Part shown: piece after piece, positions 1 through 14,192 of the stretch
Numbering within the stretch: the stretch's first letter is position 1
Layout of the letters: each line of letters starts with the position of its first letter
Source: Tomocerus qinae
Lineage: Eukaryota; Arthropoda; Collembola; Entomobryomorpha; Tomoceridae
NCBI GenBank assembly: GCA_020055645.1
Contig: CM034548.1
Coordinates: 34,522,201-34,586,200 of the forward strand
Reading direction: 5' to 3'
Length of the DNA: 64,000 bases
Program-made: the position numbers and the translations under genes
The notes under the pieces: generated by a model
Told to the model about the DNA's origin: nothing
What the model saw: the letters and a program-made list of their open reading frames with translations, nothing else
The model's database searches: none

Positions 1-2
1 CG

Positions 3-1852
3 TCGTTTAGTGCTTCAATGTCGACGTCAGGATCCCCCGACGAGGGAAGTAACGGGTCTCTGATGCGGGATGATTCTGTGGTGACGTCAACGCGAGTGGA
101 AACAGCCCATCCTCCGGACGAAGAGTCCACAAACTCCTCCTCCCCTTCATCAAAACCGTCGAGCAAAGGGAAACTGCCATCAAATTTCCAGCCAGTGTCC
201 CCGAAAGCCTCGACGCCCCTCCCCCACAGTTCTCCAACGACGTTCCCGAACCGAAATGAATCCAATTCCACTCCGTCAACGACAACAGCTGCTCATAAAC
301 CAAACGGACAAGCCCTTCCTGTTGCCGCGTCTACTTCGATGGGAATGGTAGGGAAGCCTGTCATTGGTAATATTCCTGGACTATTCCCATCCAAGACTTC
401 TACAATGAGCGGAGGGAATGTGTCTGTTCCATCCCCAATTGTAATTCCAGCTCCTCCGACGCCACAATTGCGTTTTCCAGCAATGAACCCGACTCTTCTG
501 AACTCGAATGTGTTAGTTAGTGTTGCTAGTGCAATTTATGGACCTTTATTGGCAGCTAGACAGCAGTCCTCCGCCGTACGAAACATTCAACCGAATCAAA
601 TGGCCGCAAATACTTTAGGAAATGTGATAGCAAATAAAAACAATTTACAAGGCAGTGTTCTTCTTCCCAAAAATCAAAATTTTCATACTTTTAATAGTAG
701 AACGAATAATATATCTACTCAGCCTGCGGGTGATGGAGACTCCCCCTTTTCTCCCAATAGTAGTGAAGGAGACGATCTGTTTGAGCCACCCAATGAGCGG
801 GGACAACTAGATTCTGTGTCATCCTCGAAAAATGACAAAAACTCTTCCGCCAATCCTCCTGCTGCTGCCTCTGGTCATATCGGGGGAGCTGCTCCAGGAG
901 TCAAGGGAAAGAGCAATCTTTTTGATAGTCTCTTTGGCGCATCCCCAAATAAAAGTGTTCATAATAAAATGCAAGATCGGATCGGGAAAATCAAATCAGC
1001 CGCTCATCAAAAATCCAAAAGTCATCGACGTAAGTTGATTTATCTCCTCGTAAACACCCTGTAGATGTTGCATGGTATTATTTAATTTGTGAAATTTCTG
1101 CAGAAACCGTCAAGAAAGAAGTCAAATTGAGCGAAGGAGAACTACGTCTTTCGGAGGACGTCCCGACTTCTGCTGTTGAGTTGAGGGTAAAGGAGAAGGT
1201 ATTATCCTTCAACATTTTCTGTGTTTTAAACTTAATTAATGTAAGGTAGTTAACGGTAATGTTGGCAAATATATTTTTTCAGTACGCACTTTTATTCTTT
1301 TACTGTGGCTTAATTTATGCAATCCGTGTAATTATTTGACTCTTGCAGCCCAATTTAATCAGTACTTAGCACTATAATGAATCGTATATTATATGCGTGC
1401 GTTGTTAGCTAAGTGCAGTGGGGTCAGGTCTGATGCTTTGCCTTGTGACTTTCATTATGGCTTTGTTGTTGTGTAGTTGTCTTACTACAGTCGAGAATTA
1501 TCATGCTAATCAAATTTTTATGTATTATCTCAGTTTTTAAAGAAATTAAATCGCCAAGAGAGAGTCGTCGAAGAAGTTAAACTGTCACTGAAGCCACATT
1601 ACAGCAAGAAACACATTACAAAAGAAGAATACAAAGAAATCTTAAGAAAAGCTGTTCCCAAAGTAAGAAAATTAAGAATGATTAAAATTCTCAGTAAAAC
1701 CAATCTCTTTTTTAAGGAGTTTTCTAATTTAAATGGATTGCATTTGTTTACAGATCTGCCATAACAAGTCGGGCGAAATTAATCCAAATAAAATAAAGGA
1801 ACTAGTTGAGGCGTACGTAAAAAAGTTTCGACACTCTAGAAAAAAAGAATAA
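3..1852 (+). CDS. PHRF1: PHRF1-like protein (PHD and RING finger domain protein 1), C-terminal part, cut by the window start
   Basis: Only the 3' end is in the window; the reading frame is open from base 3, so the PHD and RING domains lie upstream. Exons by phase-matched GT..AG joins: 3-1029, 1104-1198, 1534-1662, 1754-1852 (TAA), giving 449 residues. The first about 340 residues are a low-complexity Ser/Pro/Asn/Thr-rich linker. The last about 80 residues are the recognisable part: a helical block with [20 protein letters not shown], then [23 protein letters not shown] and [11 protein letters not shown]. This closely resembles the C-terminal domain of animal PHRF1, an E3 ligase known to bind the phosphorylated RNA polymerase II C-terminal domain. 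A polyadenylation signal AATAAA follows at 2053-2058. The family call rests on the C-terminal domain alone; SCAF-type proteins share this region less well. Confidence 0.83.
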
Positions 1853-4800
1853 AAGAGTGAAAACTGGCAGACTAAAAGTAATTAACGTATGTGTTTACAA
1901 CATACTAAACAAGTATATATATAACCAGTGCTTGCTTCTTGAACATCTATACACTATGGCAAATGGTCAAAGCAACGCACGACATAATTGTATGCTATAT
2001 ATATAGATTTTAGTATAAATAGTATTATTTAAAATATTGCTATCGTGTAATTTAATAAACCATTTCAATTCTATAATATTCTTTAAAAATATTCGATAAT
2101 AAGAATAAATAATTTCAATATCTAATTACGTAAATATCCTTGTGTTGATACTTATTTTATGTGTTATTATTAATATTTTCCACCGCAAGGATGAACAGAT
2201 TTAGGCTATTATAAATTATGGTACATAAAATAAGTAATGAAACGTGTTATATAGAATATTTCAATAAATAAGAATTTGAAGTTTTAACTTATATGTAGTT
2301 ATTATTATATTTGTGTTGTTACATTAAAGTACTAACTAACCATAAATAGGTACTACCAGAATTTCCTATCTTCGTACCATTTGTCTTATAGAGGTAAATA
2401 GAGAACGGATTGTGTTTTTGTTTGTAGATTGCTAGCATAACTATCCCAATTCCCAACCTATCTCAAACATATTTTATTCCTAATATAAATTATATTTATA
2501 ATGTTGCACTGATACATGAAAAAATGTTGATTTCAATTCTGTGTTGTTTTGTGGATGTCACAATAAATCTCTTTTAGTGATTCAACCTTCAAAAGTCTCA
2601 AATAAAACTTGAGCGTTTTTAGTTGCTTTATTATGCTTCAAAGCCCTAACAACAATCGTCTCCTATATTTATTCCAGCCTTCCAGCTACTGTATTTAGAG
2701 TAACTGTAACATAGATATCCATCCCCATTTGGTAATATTTACACAAGATTTCCGTTGAAATAGACTTAACCTTTGGAAAAGCATGTTTTACTCTTCACTA
2801 GTATAGAAAACTAGATTCATGTTTCAAATCCAGTTTTATTTTGCTCGATATATCATATTATTGCTTAAAAATGCAACTTCTGATAACAAATATTCTAAAT
2901 TAATGAGACTTGTTCACACAGTCTGAACAATATTTTAATTGTTTGACTTCGAGTAATGAGTAGCATAATCATTTCATTTAACACATTGATCTCGATTTAG
3001 CCATTATTATTAATTTTAAGCACTGCTGTGTATTTTGCTATGGAATATGGGATAATGCATTTTATTATTAATATCTAACCGAGCAGAATGTAATAGTCCT
3101 ATTGTGACACTGAGTTTAAAATATGATGAGCACTCAATTCCCTAGACATTTTGCATATTACTGTATTGAAATAAATCTTCATGCTAGATCGGTACATGAA
3201 ATTATGTAGACTGTGCACATGAAAACGCGTGGAGTTTGACTACCTTGCCATTTATTTTTCTTACTCCCCCACACAAACGATAGCAAGTAGGATTAAAGGT
3301 AAATATGAAAGGATGTTCTGGGTTCATGATATATATTGCAATATGAGTACATGTACATGTGTGTAGGCTCTTAAATTGTAGATATGGATATGAAGTTTTT
3401 GCGTAGGTGCGTGGGTGTTTCTGTTTTTTGTATGGATTGAGCTTGCATGTATTAATAACTACAAATGAGACTACCAATAATGTATGCTTTTGTATCGTCA
3501 AAGGTACAATCTACATTGCTACCAATTGTAAATGATTCGAACTTTGACAAATTCAGACAAATTTATTTGCTAATTCAGCTATTGCTAGATCGAACATGGA
3601 TTTACTCGAAAAACAAACCATTTATTGACTTGGAATGATAAATAGCGCTCTATAGACCGGACATTGACTTAAGACATTGGCACGGGTGCATTTGTTAAGT
3701 ATTTCATTGAAATGAGGTCATTGTATAATTGTGAGATGGAAATATTCATGAGTCTTAAAAATTGCACTTATACAATTGTATAAGAGTCTGTGTTGGGTGC
3801 GTGGAGATGTTTTTACACCCAAAGGATGGGGAAGTATAGACTTGGGTCACCATGTTATCAGATCTGTCCACTTATTGTTAGTCCTGCCCATTGCGTGTTA
3901 GTAAGATGCATCATACTATTATAATGTCAGAGTGACTATATAGAAGAAATTCATTAAAATACAGTCTAGACCTGAGTAGAAGGCGACTAACTTTAGGCCA
4001 TAATGATATATAGTGATGGAAATGAAATCTGACAATTGGTTGTATAGCCCTGCCTGTGTTTTCTTTACTGAATTCATCATCTCGTCTCGACTCCACTCAA
4101 TCTGCCCACACAGAACAGATCTTTGGTGTCTTAACAGTGCGAGTGAATAGGCATAGACAGAGTATCCTTTCATGTGTGACTACCTTATCGGTTTCTTACG
4201 GATATATTACATCCGCTCTTGAGGTTATACTCGTATAATTGCTATATGCACCGACATTTTATACTTTAATGCACTCATACCTATATTCAACTCCTCCGTC
4301 CTCCATTTCATGAATACTTTAACCTAACTACCCTACAAACTCATGATTTCATATTCTTACTATATGGGTACTAATTCCTTTTCTTACATTTATATATACA
4401 TGATACAGATATAATATAGACTCCGTTAGCTACCTATATTTAGCACTGTATAAGAAAAAAAGACACCTTCCTGTAAAAAGATTACTATTATCCACCTACT
4501 GCTCTAACACCCTTATGGTCTAGATTTTTTAGGTTAACTTGTAAAACCAACTTGTAAAAATTCGATAACCCCACCAGATAACAAATTAATATCGAAAATA
4601 TTCATCGCTATACAAGTTTTTAAATCATGTACATAAAACTACTAAAAAAACTTTAGCATTTCATTTTTTGGGACGAGAAGGTTTTTACTATGCATCGTTA
4701 TGAATTTCCTTTGACCGAATCATCAACCAAGTTCACCACGTACAAAATATTATTAACAAATGCATTGTAATATCAATTTTTTCTTCATAAAACTCTATAA

Positions 4801-5380
4801 ATTTTTAATTTTCCTATTTCAAAAAGATTTGTAATTGTCCATGAAAGCTAATGAGCTTTTACGGTGTGAAAGATAGGAGTTGCAGTATATAAACTATAGG
4901 GATCTTATCTTTATGCTCTCATTATATAATGAAGATATCTTTAGGAGCAACATTTATAGTATTATTATATACATGCTGAAAGTATAGATAGATATTACAA
5001 CTTACAACAGGTACATACATAGTCCGTGCATTACTCCACATACACGTTCAGACAACAGAATACCTACCTACTACTTCATAAGCACTATAAGGTCCTTCAA
5101 TGAGAGACATACAGATTTATCAGAACTCTCCTCTGCATGCTTTTGTGGTGAAGATTACTAGTCAGGCAGGCCTCCTCTCACTTACGTAGTCATTATTCAC
5201 TATACACACAATTTTATGAGTAAGGGAATCGTCTTAGTCTTGTTTCTTCAACTTGTGTGTATGTATGTATGTTCGCGTGTGTGAGTTATTTTAAAATCGG
5301 ATAGTTTACCAGGGCAGTAGCTGTAGACAATTTGCCGGATTACATAATTTATGTTATAAATTAAACTTGGTTATTTTGAA
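1853..5380. other. Intergenic stretch between PHRF1-like and ILK genes
   Basis: AT-rich sequence with many A/T homopolymer runs. It should hold the 3' UTR of the PHRF1-like gene near its start and the 5' UTR and promoter of ILK at its end. Open frames here are short, lack splice-flanked coding character, and look like chance. I see no RNA gene or repeat. Confidence 0.5.
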
Positions 5381-7751
5381 ATGGAAAATCTTTTTCAGCC
5401 TTCTTGGTGTAGGGAAGGAAATTTTCTACAAGTTCGTTTGTGGCTTGAAGATACAGAAAACGACTTGAATCAAGGGTGAGGCAATTTATTATTAGGTCTA
5501 TTATTTACCATATCCACAACTAGCACACTCAGACACATCTCCATAAATGTTACTTAACGGACTAACTAGACTACTATCACCAACAATCTATTATGCCCAA
5601 TCCATATCCAACTAACCTGGTTCTTTATAGTCACATAAATGGAAAGTTCAATTTACTATAGATTATTGCAACGTGGTACAATTTTTAACAATTACTCACT
5701 AAATACAGAGGGAAATAGCTTTTGAATATTCCCAATATGATTTGTCAACACTAAAAAAATGCAATTTATCAAAATAATTTTTTTCTAATTTTTGACAATT
5801 AAAAACGATTTTTGAAATTTAATTTATTCTAAATATGTTTAAAATGTTTTCTTTACAGAGATGATCATGGATTCAGTCCTTTGCACTGGGCAGCCAAATA
5901 TGGTCAGTACAAGATTTTGGAATTACTGATTCATCGAGGTGCTCGAGTAAATGTTGTAAATAAAGGAGATGACACACCATTGCATTTATCAGCGGCACAT
6001 GGCCATCAAGATGTCACAAGATTGGTAAGAATGTTTTATTTCATTGGCCTGTGACATAACATAGTTTAGAAAGAAATTAAGTATTTTATAAAGATGAGTT
6101 GTGGATAGTTGGGAATTATGTGGTAATTTTTAATGGATTTAAAAAAATGTTATTGATGATTTAATCTGTTTGTTCAGTTATTGCAAAATCGGGCGGAAGT
6201 GAATGCCATAAATGAGCATGGAAATACGGCATTACATTATGCATGCTTCTGGGGATATGCTGAGCTTGCAGAAGATCTAGTTTCAAAGTTTGGAGCACTG
6301 GTTTCCATCACAAATAAAGACGGAGACACTCCATTGGACAAGTGCAGAGGAAATCTGTCCAATAGATTGCATGGTAAGAAATGAAAACAAGTTTATTTTT
6401 ATAACTCAAAAGCCTCCTAATCTGAGATTGACTTTTATGTGAACAGATAAAGCTGTAGAAGCAGGTCAGGATTTGAAAAAGATCCCCTATAAAGATCAAA
6501 GCTGGATAGGACTCAAAACCCACAGGAGTCGTAAGTTGACTTTTAAGACTTGGTAAGAAACTAGACAATGGAACTTTCTGTGATAAATGTGAACATTATG
6601 TATGTAGGTGATGCAACTCTGTCCCGGCATAAAGGAATTATGATAAAAGACCTAAAATTGACAAAACAATTGGCTGAATCTCCATCTAGTCAAACATGGC
6701 AAGGTCACTGGCAAGGAAATGAAATCATTGCAAAAATTCTTATCCTGAGAGAATGTACTCCTCGAATTGCCCGGGACTTTAACGAGGAATTTCCAAAACT
6801 TCGGTAGGTAGTTGAAATTGAAATGACCTTTTTAGTGTCTAGTGTTAATTAATTCGTTCACAATGTGTAATTATTATCTACAGAATATTTTCACACCCCA
6901 ACATTCTTCCAGTGATTGGATGCTGCAATTCTCCACCAGATTTGGTTATAATCAGCCAGAACATGCAATTTGGTTCGTTGTACAATGTTCTCCATCAGAG
7001 TACAAACATTGTTGTAGATTCTACTCAAGCTCTCAGATTTGCTCTTGATATTGCACGAGGAATGGCATATTTTCACAATTTGGAAAGAGCTGTGCCAAAT
7101 TACTACTTAAACAGCTTCCATATTATGGTAAATAAATTAACTCCATTTGTTGTGTTAGCAGTCATTAAGCTTCGCCCTATTTAATGCCAAATTTAAACGT
7201 TAACAGATTGATGAAGATTTGACAGCCCGAATCTGCATGTCAGATGCCAAATTCAGCTTTCAAGACAAGGGAAAGTTTTATCATCCTGCCTGGATGTCTC
7301 CTGAAAGTAAGTGCTATTTATTTGGAAGAGATAAAGCTTTAAAATATTAGATTTTTTAAACGTTTTCGATTATTTCATTAGTTCTGCAAAAGAAACCGTC
7401 CCAAATCAACATAAAAGCTGCTGACATGTGGAGTTTTGCTATTGTTTTGTGGGAGTTGGCCACCCGCTATGTTCCATTCGCCGATTTAAGTCCAATGGAA
7501 ATAGGAATGAAGGTAAATAATGCTTTAATTTCAATAATAAAAAATAAACTGTTAAAATTAGAATATTATTTTCTCATTATACAATTTCTGGTCAGGTGGC
7601 AATGGAAAGTTTGCGAATCCAAATTCCGCCAGGAACATCTCCTCATATGGCAAAGCTGATTCGAATTTGTATGAATGAAGATCCTGGGAAACGACCAACA
7701 TTCGACATGATCGTTCCCATCGTGGAGAAAATGCAAGCGCACGTCGCATGA
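5381..7751 (+). CDS. ILK: Integrin-linked kinase (ILK), complete
   Basis: Nine coding exons join in phase: 5381-5475, 5859-6024, 6178-6373, 6447-6530, 6608-6803, 6884-7127, 7207-7306, 7382-7512, 7596-7751. They encode 455 residues, against about 452 in vertebrate ILK. The N-terminus holds ankyrin repeats ([44 protein letters not shown]) that in the family bind PINCH. A short linker with KKIPYKD follows, then the kinase-like domain. The domain is a pseudokinase: the lysine is kept (EIIAKILIL, about residue 223), but the HRD catalytic loop is replaced by NYYLNS and the DFG by SDAKFSF. The end [23 protein letters not shown] matches the family. The product is expected at integrin adhesions with PINCH and parvin. 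Every exon recalls known ILK, so identity is very secure. The start has A at -3. A possible AATAAA lies at 7769, close to the stop. Confidence 0.96.
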
Positions 7752-9372
7752 AAAATTAAATAACTAGGAATAAAAGAAATTAACCATAACCGCAACGACG
7801 ATAATGTCAAGGAAATTGACAATCGGTGCTACTAGAAGACAAGAAACTGAAGCACTCGCACGAATTACAATTGTTTACCAATATGTATTGAATTGTAATA
7901 TTTACTTAAATTAATTACCTACTTACATCCCTCGCTTACACCTTTTGTGTATTAATATAGTTGGCAAAGTCAAATGCAAAATAATTTGAGTTTGTCAAAG
8001 TTACAATATTCTCTGTAGCTTTTAATTATTAGTTGGACTCCTCGCCCAACAACGGCTCATTAATTTGTATAATGTCTGCTTGTCTCTAATATTTGTTTCG
8101 TTATATGATTTTATTTATGATTCTTGTTAATTGACTAGCTTAATAACTTATTGAATGAAACTTTAACTATAAAACGGATATTCTCAAAACTATTGTATAA
8201 ATGTTACGATGATATTATGTAGCTATATTACGCTATGGTATTTAAGAGAAAACTATAGTATTTAACTGTTCAAATTACTAGATAGAATTAAGTTATATAT
8301 CGCAAAGCAGAGTAAAACACAGAATTGCAATATTAAACAAAATAGATAAAATAGTCAACTCGAATAGTTAATATGCAGCGATATACTTTTAATAATTGAA
8401 AAAACGAAACACTGCCTTACCTCACTCAATGTGTAATATAATCTAATAGAAAGAAACACCAGGTCCACTCCACAGAAATTGTTTACCTTCCAAAATGATC
8501 ATTCTACAGAGTTGAACAAATACATTTTACAGACTCGTCATATTATAGAAGATAATTAATTTCAATTTTAAAGACAAGAAACCGGTATAAAATAAATGCA
8601 CTACAGATATTTACATATTATAATGGCTCTTACTATGCTTAACATTAGAAAAGCAAATCTTCCTACATCTCTATATGCAACTAAATATGTTAACATTGAT
8701 AGAAATCGAAACTGTAGAATACTAAGTTACTGTAGTTTAGCTTCTAAAAACATTGTGTATGTAATTAAGTGAAATGATAATGTTCTTCTATGAAGTTTTT
8801 AATGATTTTAACGTAAAGTTAGTGATAGTAACAGAATATGAGTTTAAATAACATGTAATATACTAAGATTAATATTATACTACCTGCATACTATGCGCAA
8901 ACATATTAGTTTAGAAAAAACAAGATTCTTCCTGTGCATTTCTAAAAGTAAACCTAGATTTGTTGTAACGTCAAGTGCCTTACTAATGCCAAGCTAATAT
9001 AATATAATGATTAAAAAGTGCCTCATCTTTGTGTAATGGAAATATTTATGTCAATTACTTATTACGTTACATCCCTTCCCTGATACTCTAGTTTTAAATG
9101 ATTCTATCAGAAAACTGTTTTAAATTTTAAAACTTAGCATAACCATACACAGTTGTATGTATTACATTAATCTGTAACTGTGCAATCTGTAGTGCAGACC
9201 TAAGCATATGTTTTTTAAAACACCATATGGTCTTCATTACTGTAATAGTAACGAAAAATAAAAAATAAAATTCTAACAATACATTTAAATTTCTATTATT
9301 CATCTAAAATGCACTCAAGTACTGTTATTTCCCTTTAATAATTTAATATATTTAATTAGCATTAAGGTTTAA

Positions 9373-9518
9373 AGGGCTGGGGGGCTAGGCCCCCCAGAAA
9401 TAGAGGATATTTGTCAAAATTGGATAAAAATCAAAATAATTTTTGCGCTCTGTTTTGTTGAATTTTTACTAATATTTTTTGGTGCGCCCCCTTGGTCAAA
9501 TTCCTGGATACGTGCCTG
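9373..9518. repeat. Probable DNA-transposon remnant with a GC-rich palindrome
   Basis: A GC-rich island in AT-rich DNA starts with the hairpin GGGGGGCTAGGCCCCCC and ends with CCTGGATACGTGCCTG. The reverse complement of that end begins CAGGCACG and reads on into a GGGGGCGC tract; a CAG start and C-tract sub-terminus are common in hAT-type non-autonomous elements. No matching left terminus and no 8-bp duplication were found, so it is probably truncated. Confidence 0.35.
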
Positions 9519-10276
9519 ATCCTAGAGATTCTTAGATTTAGAAGATGGGATTTCTTATTACACCATACACCAATCAATCTCCCAAATATTAAACAAATCT
9601 TCTCTGTCTCAAAGTATCCAATTTCCTTGCTTCTATGAGTTACAAAAATTCTATCCCAAAAATCTGTGGGCAACAAAATACAGCATAGTTTGACAAAGCC
9701 TGCAATTGAATTATGGAATGTTGTAGATTGGCATTTATACCCAAATTGAACCATGTAAATACATGTAAATAAGTTTGTAAACACTAAATATTAGTGTCAG
9801 TGCTGGGAATTTTCGGCAACTATACATTATTCGGCACCATAGTTTTCCGTGCTCCACCGAATATTAGACAGCATAGTGATACTAGTTGAAATCTAGCACG
9901 TAGTGTGCTAGAAAAATGTTGAAATGTGAATTTCTAGCAATTGCACATTCGCACACTCATCGACAGACCCGTGATTTTCAAGAGCATAAAAACTACGTAA
10001 ATTCCCTGCACTTGCGTACTAACATAGTTACAAAATATAGCTGTTTTGAAACAAACAAGTAGGTGCCTTAGTCGAATCCGGAATTTCAATGACGGCTTTT
10101 ATATAGAGGACTAGCTGCAGACCTACGCAATGTTGAAATAGGTAAATTTATAGCGACTGCGCATTGGCCCGAATTACATCGATAGAAACAATGCGGAGAT
10201 AAATCAAATATTAATGCACAAGAATACCGAAAGAATTCCATGCGCATGTCACACTTGACAATTTTCTAATAGTAAG

Positions 10277-10594
10277 ATGGTATGCGAATCTCAAACAAAT
10301 TCAACGAGAGAAACTAAAAATACTAAAATGCTGATCAAAATAGAACAAAAAATATTAGAAATGTTAAGATATATGAACATTTCCAAAACTGGTAAAAACA
10401 TTTTTTGTAAAACATGTCTTGAAAAGTTAAACAATTGCCATCCTGGTAAACACTATCTTCTGCACTCACTATACTCGCCCTTAAAAATACCAGCTAAACC
10501 AGGTAATCAAAGTAATACATTATTCAAAAAAGATTGGAGGATATGTGTACGTTGCAAATTCGTCAAATTGTGCTGGTGCACTAAGCCTAAGTAA
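10277..10594 (+). CDS. Unassigned 105-codon ORF, Cys- and Lys-rich
   Basis: Single open frame with two CxxC pairs (CKTC and CVRC) and a basic C-terminus (KLCWCTKPK). I recognise no family. It sits alone between ILK and PAN3 with no clear splice partners or promoter. It may be a chance frame or a decayed transposon ORF; the paired cysteines are the only reason to keep it. Confidence 0.15.
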   Translation: MVCESQTNSTRETKNTKMLIKIEQKILEMLRYMNISKTGKNIFCKTCLEKLNNCHPGKHYLLHSLYSPLKIPAKPGNQSNTLFKKDWRICVRCKFVKLCWCTKPK

Positions 10595-12927
10595 CGAATT
10601 CGTAAGTCATTTACAAAGTAACTCTGTTAATTAAAAGTTTCTCTTTGCATTGTTTGTATACATATAATGAGACAGATGGTCACTTAACTATGTATCATTG
10701 TTTAACTTGTAGATATATTGGATTTCATCATTTTAAACCTTGATATTGATAAAGGACGGTCAAATCGACTACAAGAAAAAAAGTCGCCAGTAATGAATTC
10801 ATGGAATTTATTTTCTACCTCTCTAATGAAGACAAGACAGCAAAAATATTTTTGACATTTGATTGAGCAATCTTCTGAGGAAGTGCTGATTATCAATTTC
10901 AATTCCAGGTTGATTGAAATACTTCCTAGGTATGTACATACAGTGTATTAATGATGTTCAAAAATAATTAGCATTCGATTAAATGTTAACTATTTACTCT
11001 GTCATCATCACATAAAATACGGTTAATGACATTTACACATCCGCTGTATTTGTCACATTTATCACTAAACTAATCAGACTAATCAACATGTATAATGTTT
11101 TCAGTCCTTGAGAGCAGCTGTATTGTCAATGCAGATCAGACTGCAAGCATAATTGACGAGGAAGACATAATTTCAAATTTCGTTTTGCCCAATATCTCGT
11201 ATAATTTCTTATATGTTAAAAATTGTTAGTCTTATAAACAGCCCCCATTTGATTAAGCCTTCTTTGCGTTTAAATGATTTATCGCTTGAGAAATATAAAA
11301 CTGGAAACATGACACGACAAAGTATGGCTAAAAATAGAAACAGTATTAATTCATATTTGTTTTAAAATCGACCAATAACTGAACTCCTAATATTATTATA
11401 AAAACTTCAAAACAATTTAAAGGGTTTTTCACCGCATTGGACATGGACAGCTGAACTGTTCAGCCCAACGGTGTATTATGGTATAGTATCTTTTTTATTT
11501 CGCTTGACTTAATATCCCGCCAATACAATTTGATTGAAATGCTGTTTTACAAATCGCAATGTTTATACTGCAGCATCACACAAAATTTTCTTATATCTTG
11601 CAGATTACAAGACCACTTTTGAACGAGTGTACACAATCATGATGTCATGTGAAGCAGCGAATAAGATTGCGGCAATGGTGGAAAAAGATGAAACAGTGTT
11701 TCTTTGTTCCTTTTTAACCAATGTATATTATTGTCACTGGTCACTGGCTAGTTGAATCGAAGAATTGATAAATAGTAGCAGCAAACAGGTGCTTTGCCAA
11801 TTTTTAAAACTATACAATATTATGGTTACAAAATATGTAATTTATTTAATAGATTTGCGAATTTCATGCAGAAGAAAAGCTGGTCTCTTAAAATTCGCAA
11901 TTCCTTAGAATAATTTATTAATTTACTGTAACGATTTAATGTTCCTAAAGTTAATTACCATTTAGTATATCGAGATTTAGTCTCGCACTATTTATTTATT
12001 TAATTTCCCACAGGGCTCATTGAAACTATAATGTGTTACTACACAGCAACTGTTATATTATAGTACTATAATAATTGATCACAACAATTATTACATTAGC
12101 AATTAATTTTTTTGATGGTGTACAATGGATGTTTATATTATTTTAGGATTTTTATTTTTACGAGAGGACTAAAAGATATATTTCCGATTCGAAATCCTGG
12201 GAGGAAGGAAAGCAAGTAGGTAGTGACATTGAATGTTTCTTGTGTTGGCTGAAGTGTAGTGAAAGTTTTTATTGATGATGGTGTTGCTGAATATCTCTGA
12301 TAGTTTCATAGCCATAGCAGTGTAAAAGAGATCGCATTTAATTTATTATACCTTTATTACTATACCTATCTATATGCCTGATATCTACGTGCTCTTATAT
12401 GGAATATTATTATTTCCAACACTACACAAACACAAAAGCCAACAGCAGTCAACAACAGAAGTTGAATGTACTATTAGTGAATTTAGTTTATATAGATAAT
12501 GTAATGCTTGCCCAAAAATGTGGGCCACAACAATGATTACTGAAAATTATAGTGCTAAATTCTAAAAGACGAATTCATCAATATACCCAATAGAAGTTAA
12601 TTAAGGTACGTCTTTTTATTTCTGGGATTTAACACCTTTTTAAATCAAAATGTTACTCTTCAACATTGAATGTGATTCCCTTTGTGAAATGGTAATTGAA
12701 TATTACAAAGTATGCCGTATGTGTCATCTCTAATTTTTAAGACATCTATGAATGTTGATTGCAGTAAATAACTGTAGTCAAAATCAAGCGTAATGTTTGT
12801 TTACAAATATTTCACATGTACAAAATACCTCTGTCAATATACAAGTACGTTGTGGTATATGATATATCTTAGTGTAAAGCTGTGTAGTCTACTATACTGA
12901 CTATATTATGTTCAATCCTGGAGATCC

Positions 12928-13830
12928 AATGATCAAGGTTATAATATTTATATTTTATATATGCGCACAGCTTTTGAGTGATCCGATTTTTATTTATATC
13001 TACTAATTAATAGCGGGTTGGAAAATTAATTTAAAATAACACCCGACCATATTGATCAATGATACAAAATGTTTTATTGGCCGTTGATATTTACATCTGT
13101 GTGCAATTTTTTTTTGTTTCGATTGTTTTAGGTAAATTGGCTGAGATTACATCTGGATACATGTATAAAATTTAAGTACGGTTCTCTGGTAGCAATCTTT
13201 ACCTTAGCTGTCCATTTAGTCGCAAAATTTTTACCGTGGTAATAATATAATCTTATTGCCATTCAATCATTCAATCCTATTTACCTTGAATTGCTGATTT
13301 TTTAATTTTACATTATTAAGCATTGTATAAAATGGAAATAGTTATGATTTTGTCTTGCTATTTTTAGCTTCACGCTGCGATCGGCCAATTTAAATATTTC
13401 AGTTATCTCTTGTTCTTTTCTGTCATTTTATCATTAAGAATAATAATTCCTTAATTTGTTTGTAGTTTAATTTTTCTTATAAAATTACAACAATGTTTAT
13501 TAATTTACTTTTCCATCATATATTTGTGACGTTAACTTTATGCTAATCATTTTATTCAATATAATAATGCTTTTTACATAATATGTATTTTCAAAAATTC
13601 CACAGTTTTTAAATCACATTTCCTTGCTATTAATCAATCAATGCAAGTAGGATAAAGTTATTCATGAAAATGTGTCCAATCGTGGAGGTGGAATAACTAA
13701 GGTTTTTAATATTTATGTTTTATTTGCAGCTTTTGAGTGATCCGCTTAATTTTTTTGCTATTAATCCCTAACAATTGGCAACCTAATCTAGACAAAAGCC
13801 TGACCTTATTGATGATGGATAAAAATTACA
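12928..13830 (+). repeat. Two diverged direct copies of a segment of about 140 bp
   Basis: Copy A (about 12928-13075) and copy B (about 13690-13830) share the core GCTTTTGAGTGATCCG, an upstream TTAATATTTATnTTTTAT-like tract and a downstream GACCnTATTGATnAATG-like tract. Similarity is patchy outside these blocks. Each core follows an AG that could be a splice acceptor, and both would read LLSDP before a stop. This could be an old tandem duplication or two copies of a short interspersed element. Confidence 0.4.
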
Positions 13831-14185
13831 ATACTATTGAATTAGCTCATAGGTATTATTACTTAAATCTGTACTATATTTATTACTATACTATATCAGT
13901 AATATACTTCGAAACAATCGGTCTTTATTTATAAACATGGTTATAATCATAAATAGTTGAAGATGGTTCTGGTTTGACCTTCATTCGACTTGTTATTGTC
14001 TAATTAAATTATTATGCTTGGTGATTAAAATCATTAACCTATACTAATCTGCACTTCTCTGCGATTACTGCTAACAATTAGTAATTGTACTTATTCCCCA
14101 CTAACAACCAGGAGCAGTCAAAATTCGCGATAGCTGATGACACGAATGACCATATGATCAATAGTTTTACTAGTTACCCCAGTAC

Positions 14186-14192
14186 TATATAA
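14186..14192 (+). promoter_or_regulatory. Possible TATA box of PAN3
   Basis: TATATAA lies about 150 bp upstream of the proposed PAN3 start, in a stretch with no upstream coding evidence. AT-rich background makes chance matches common. Confidence 0.25.
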
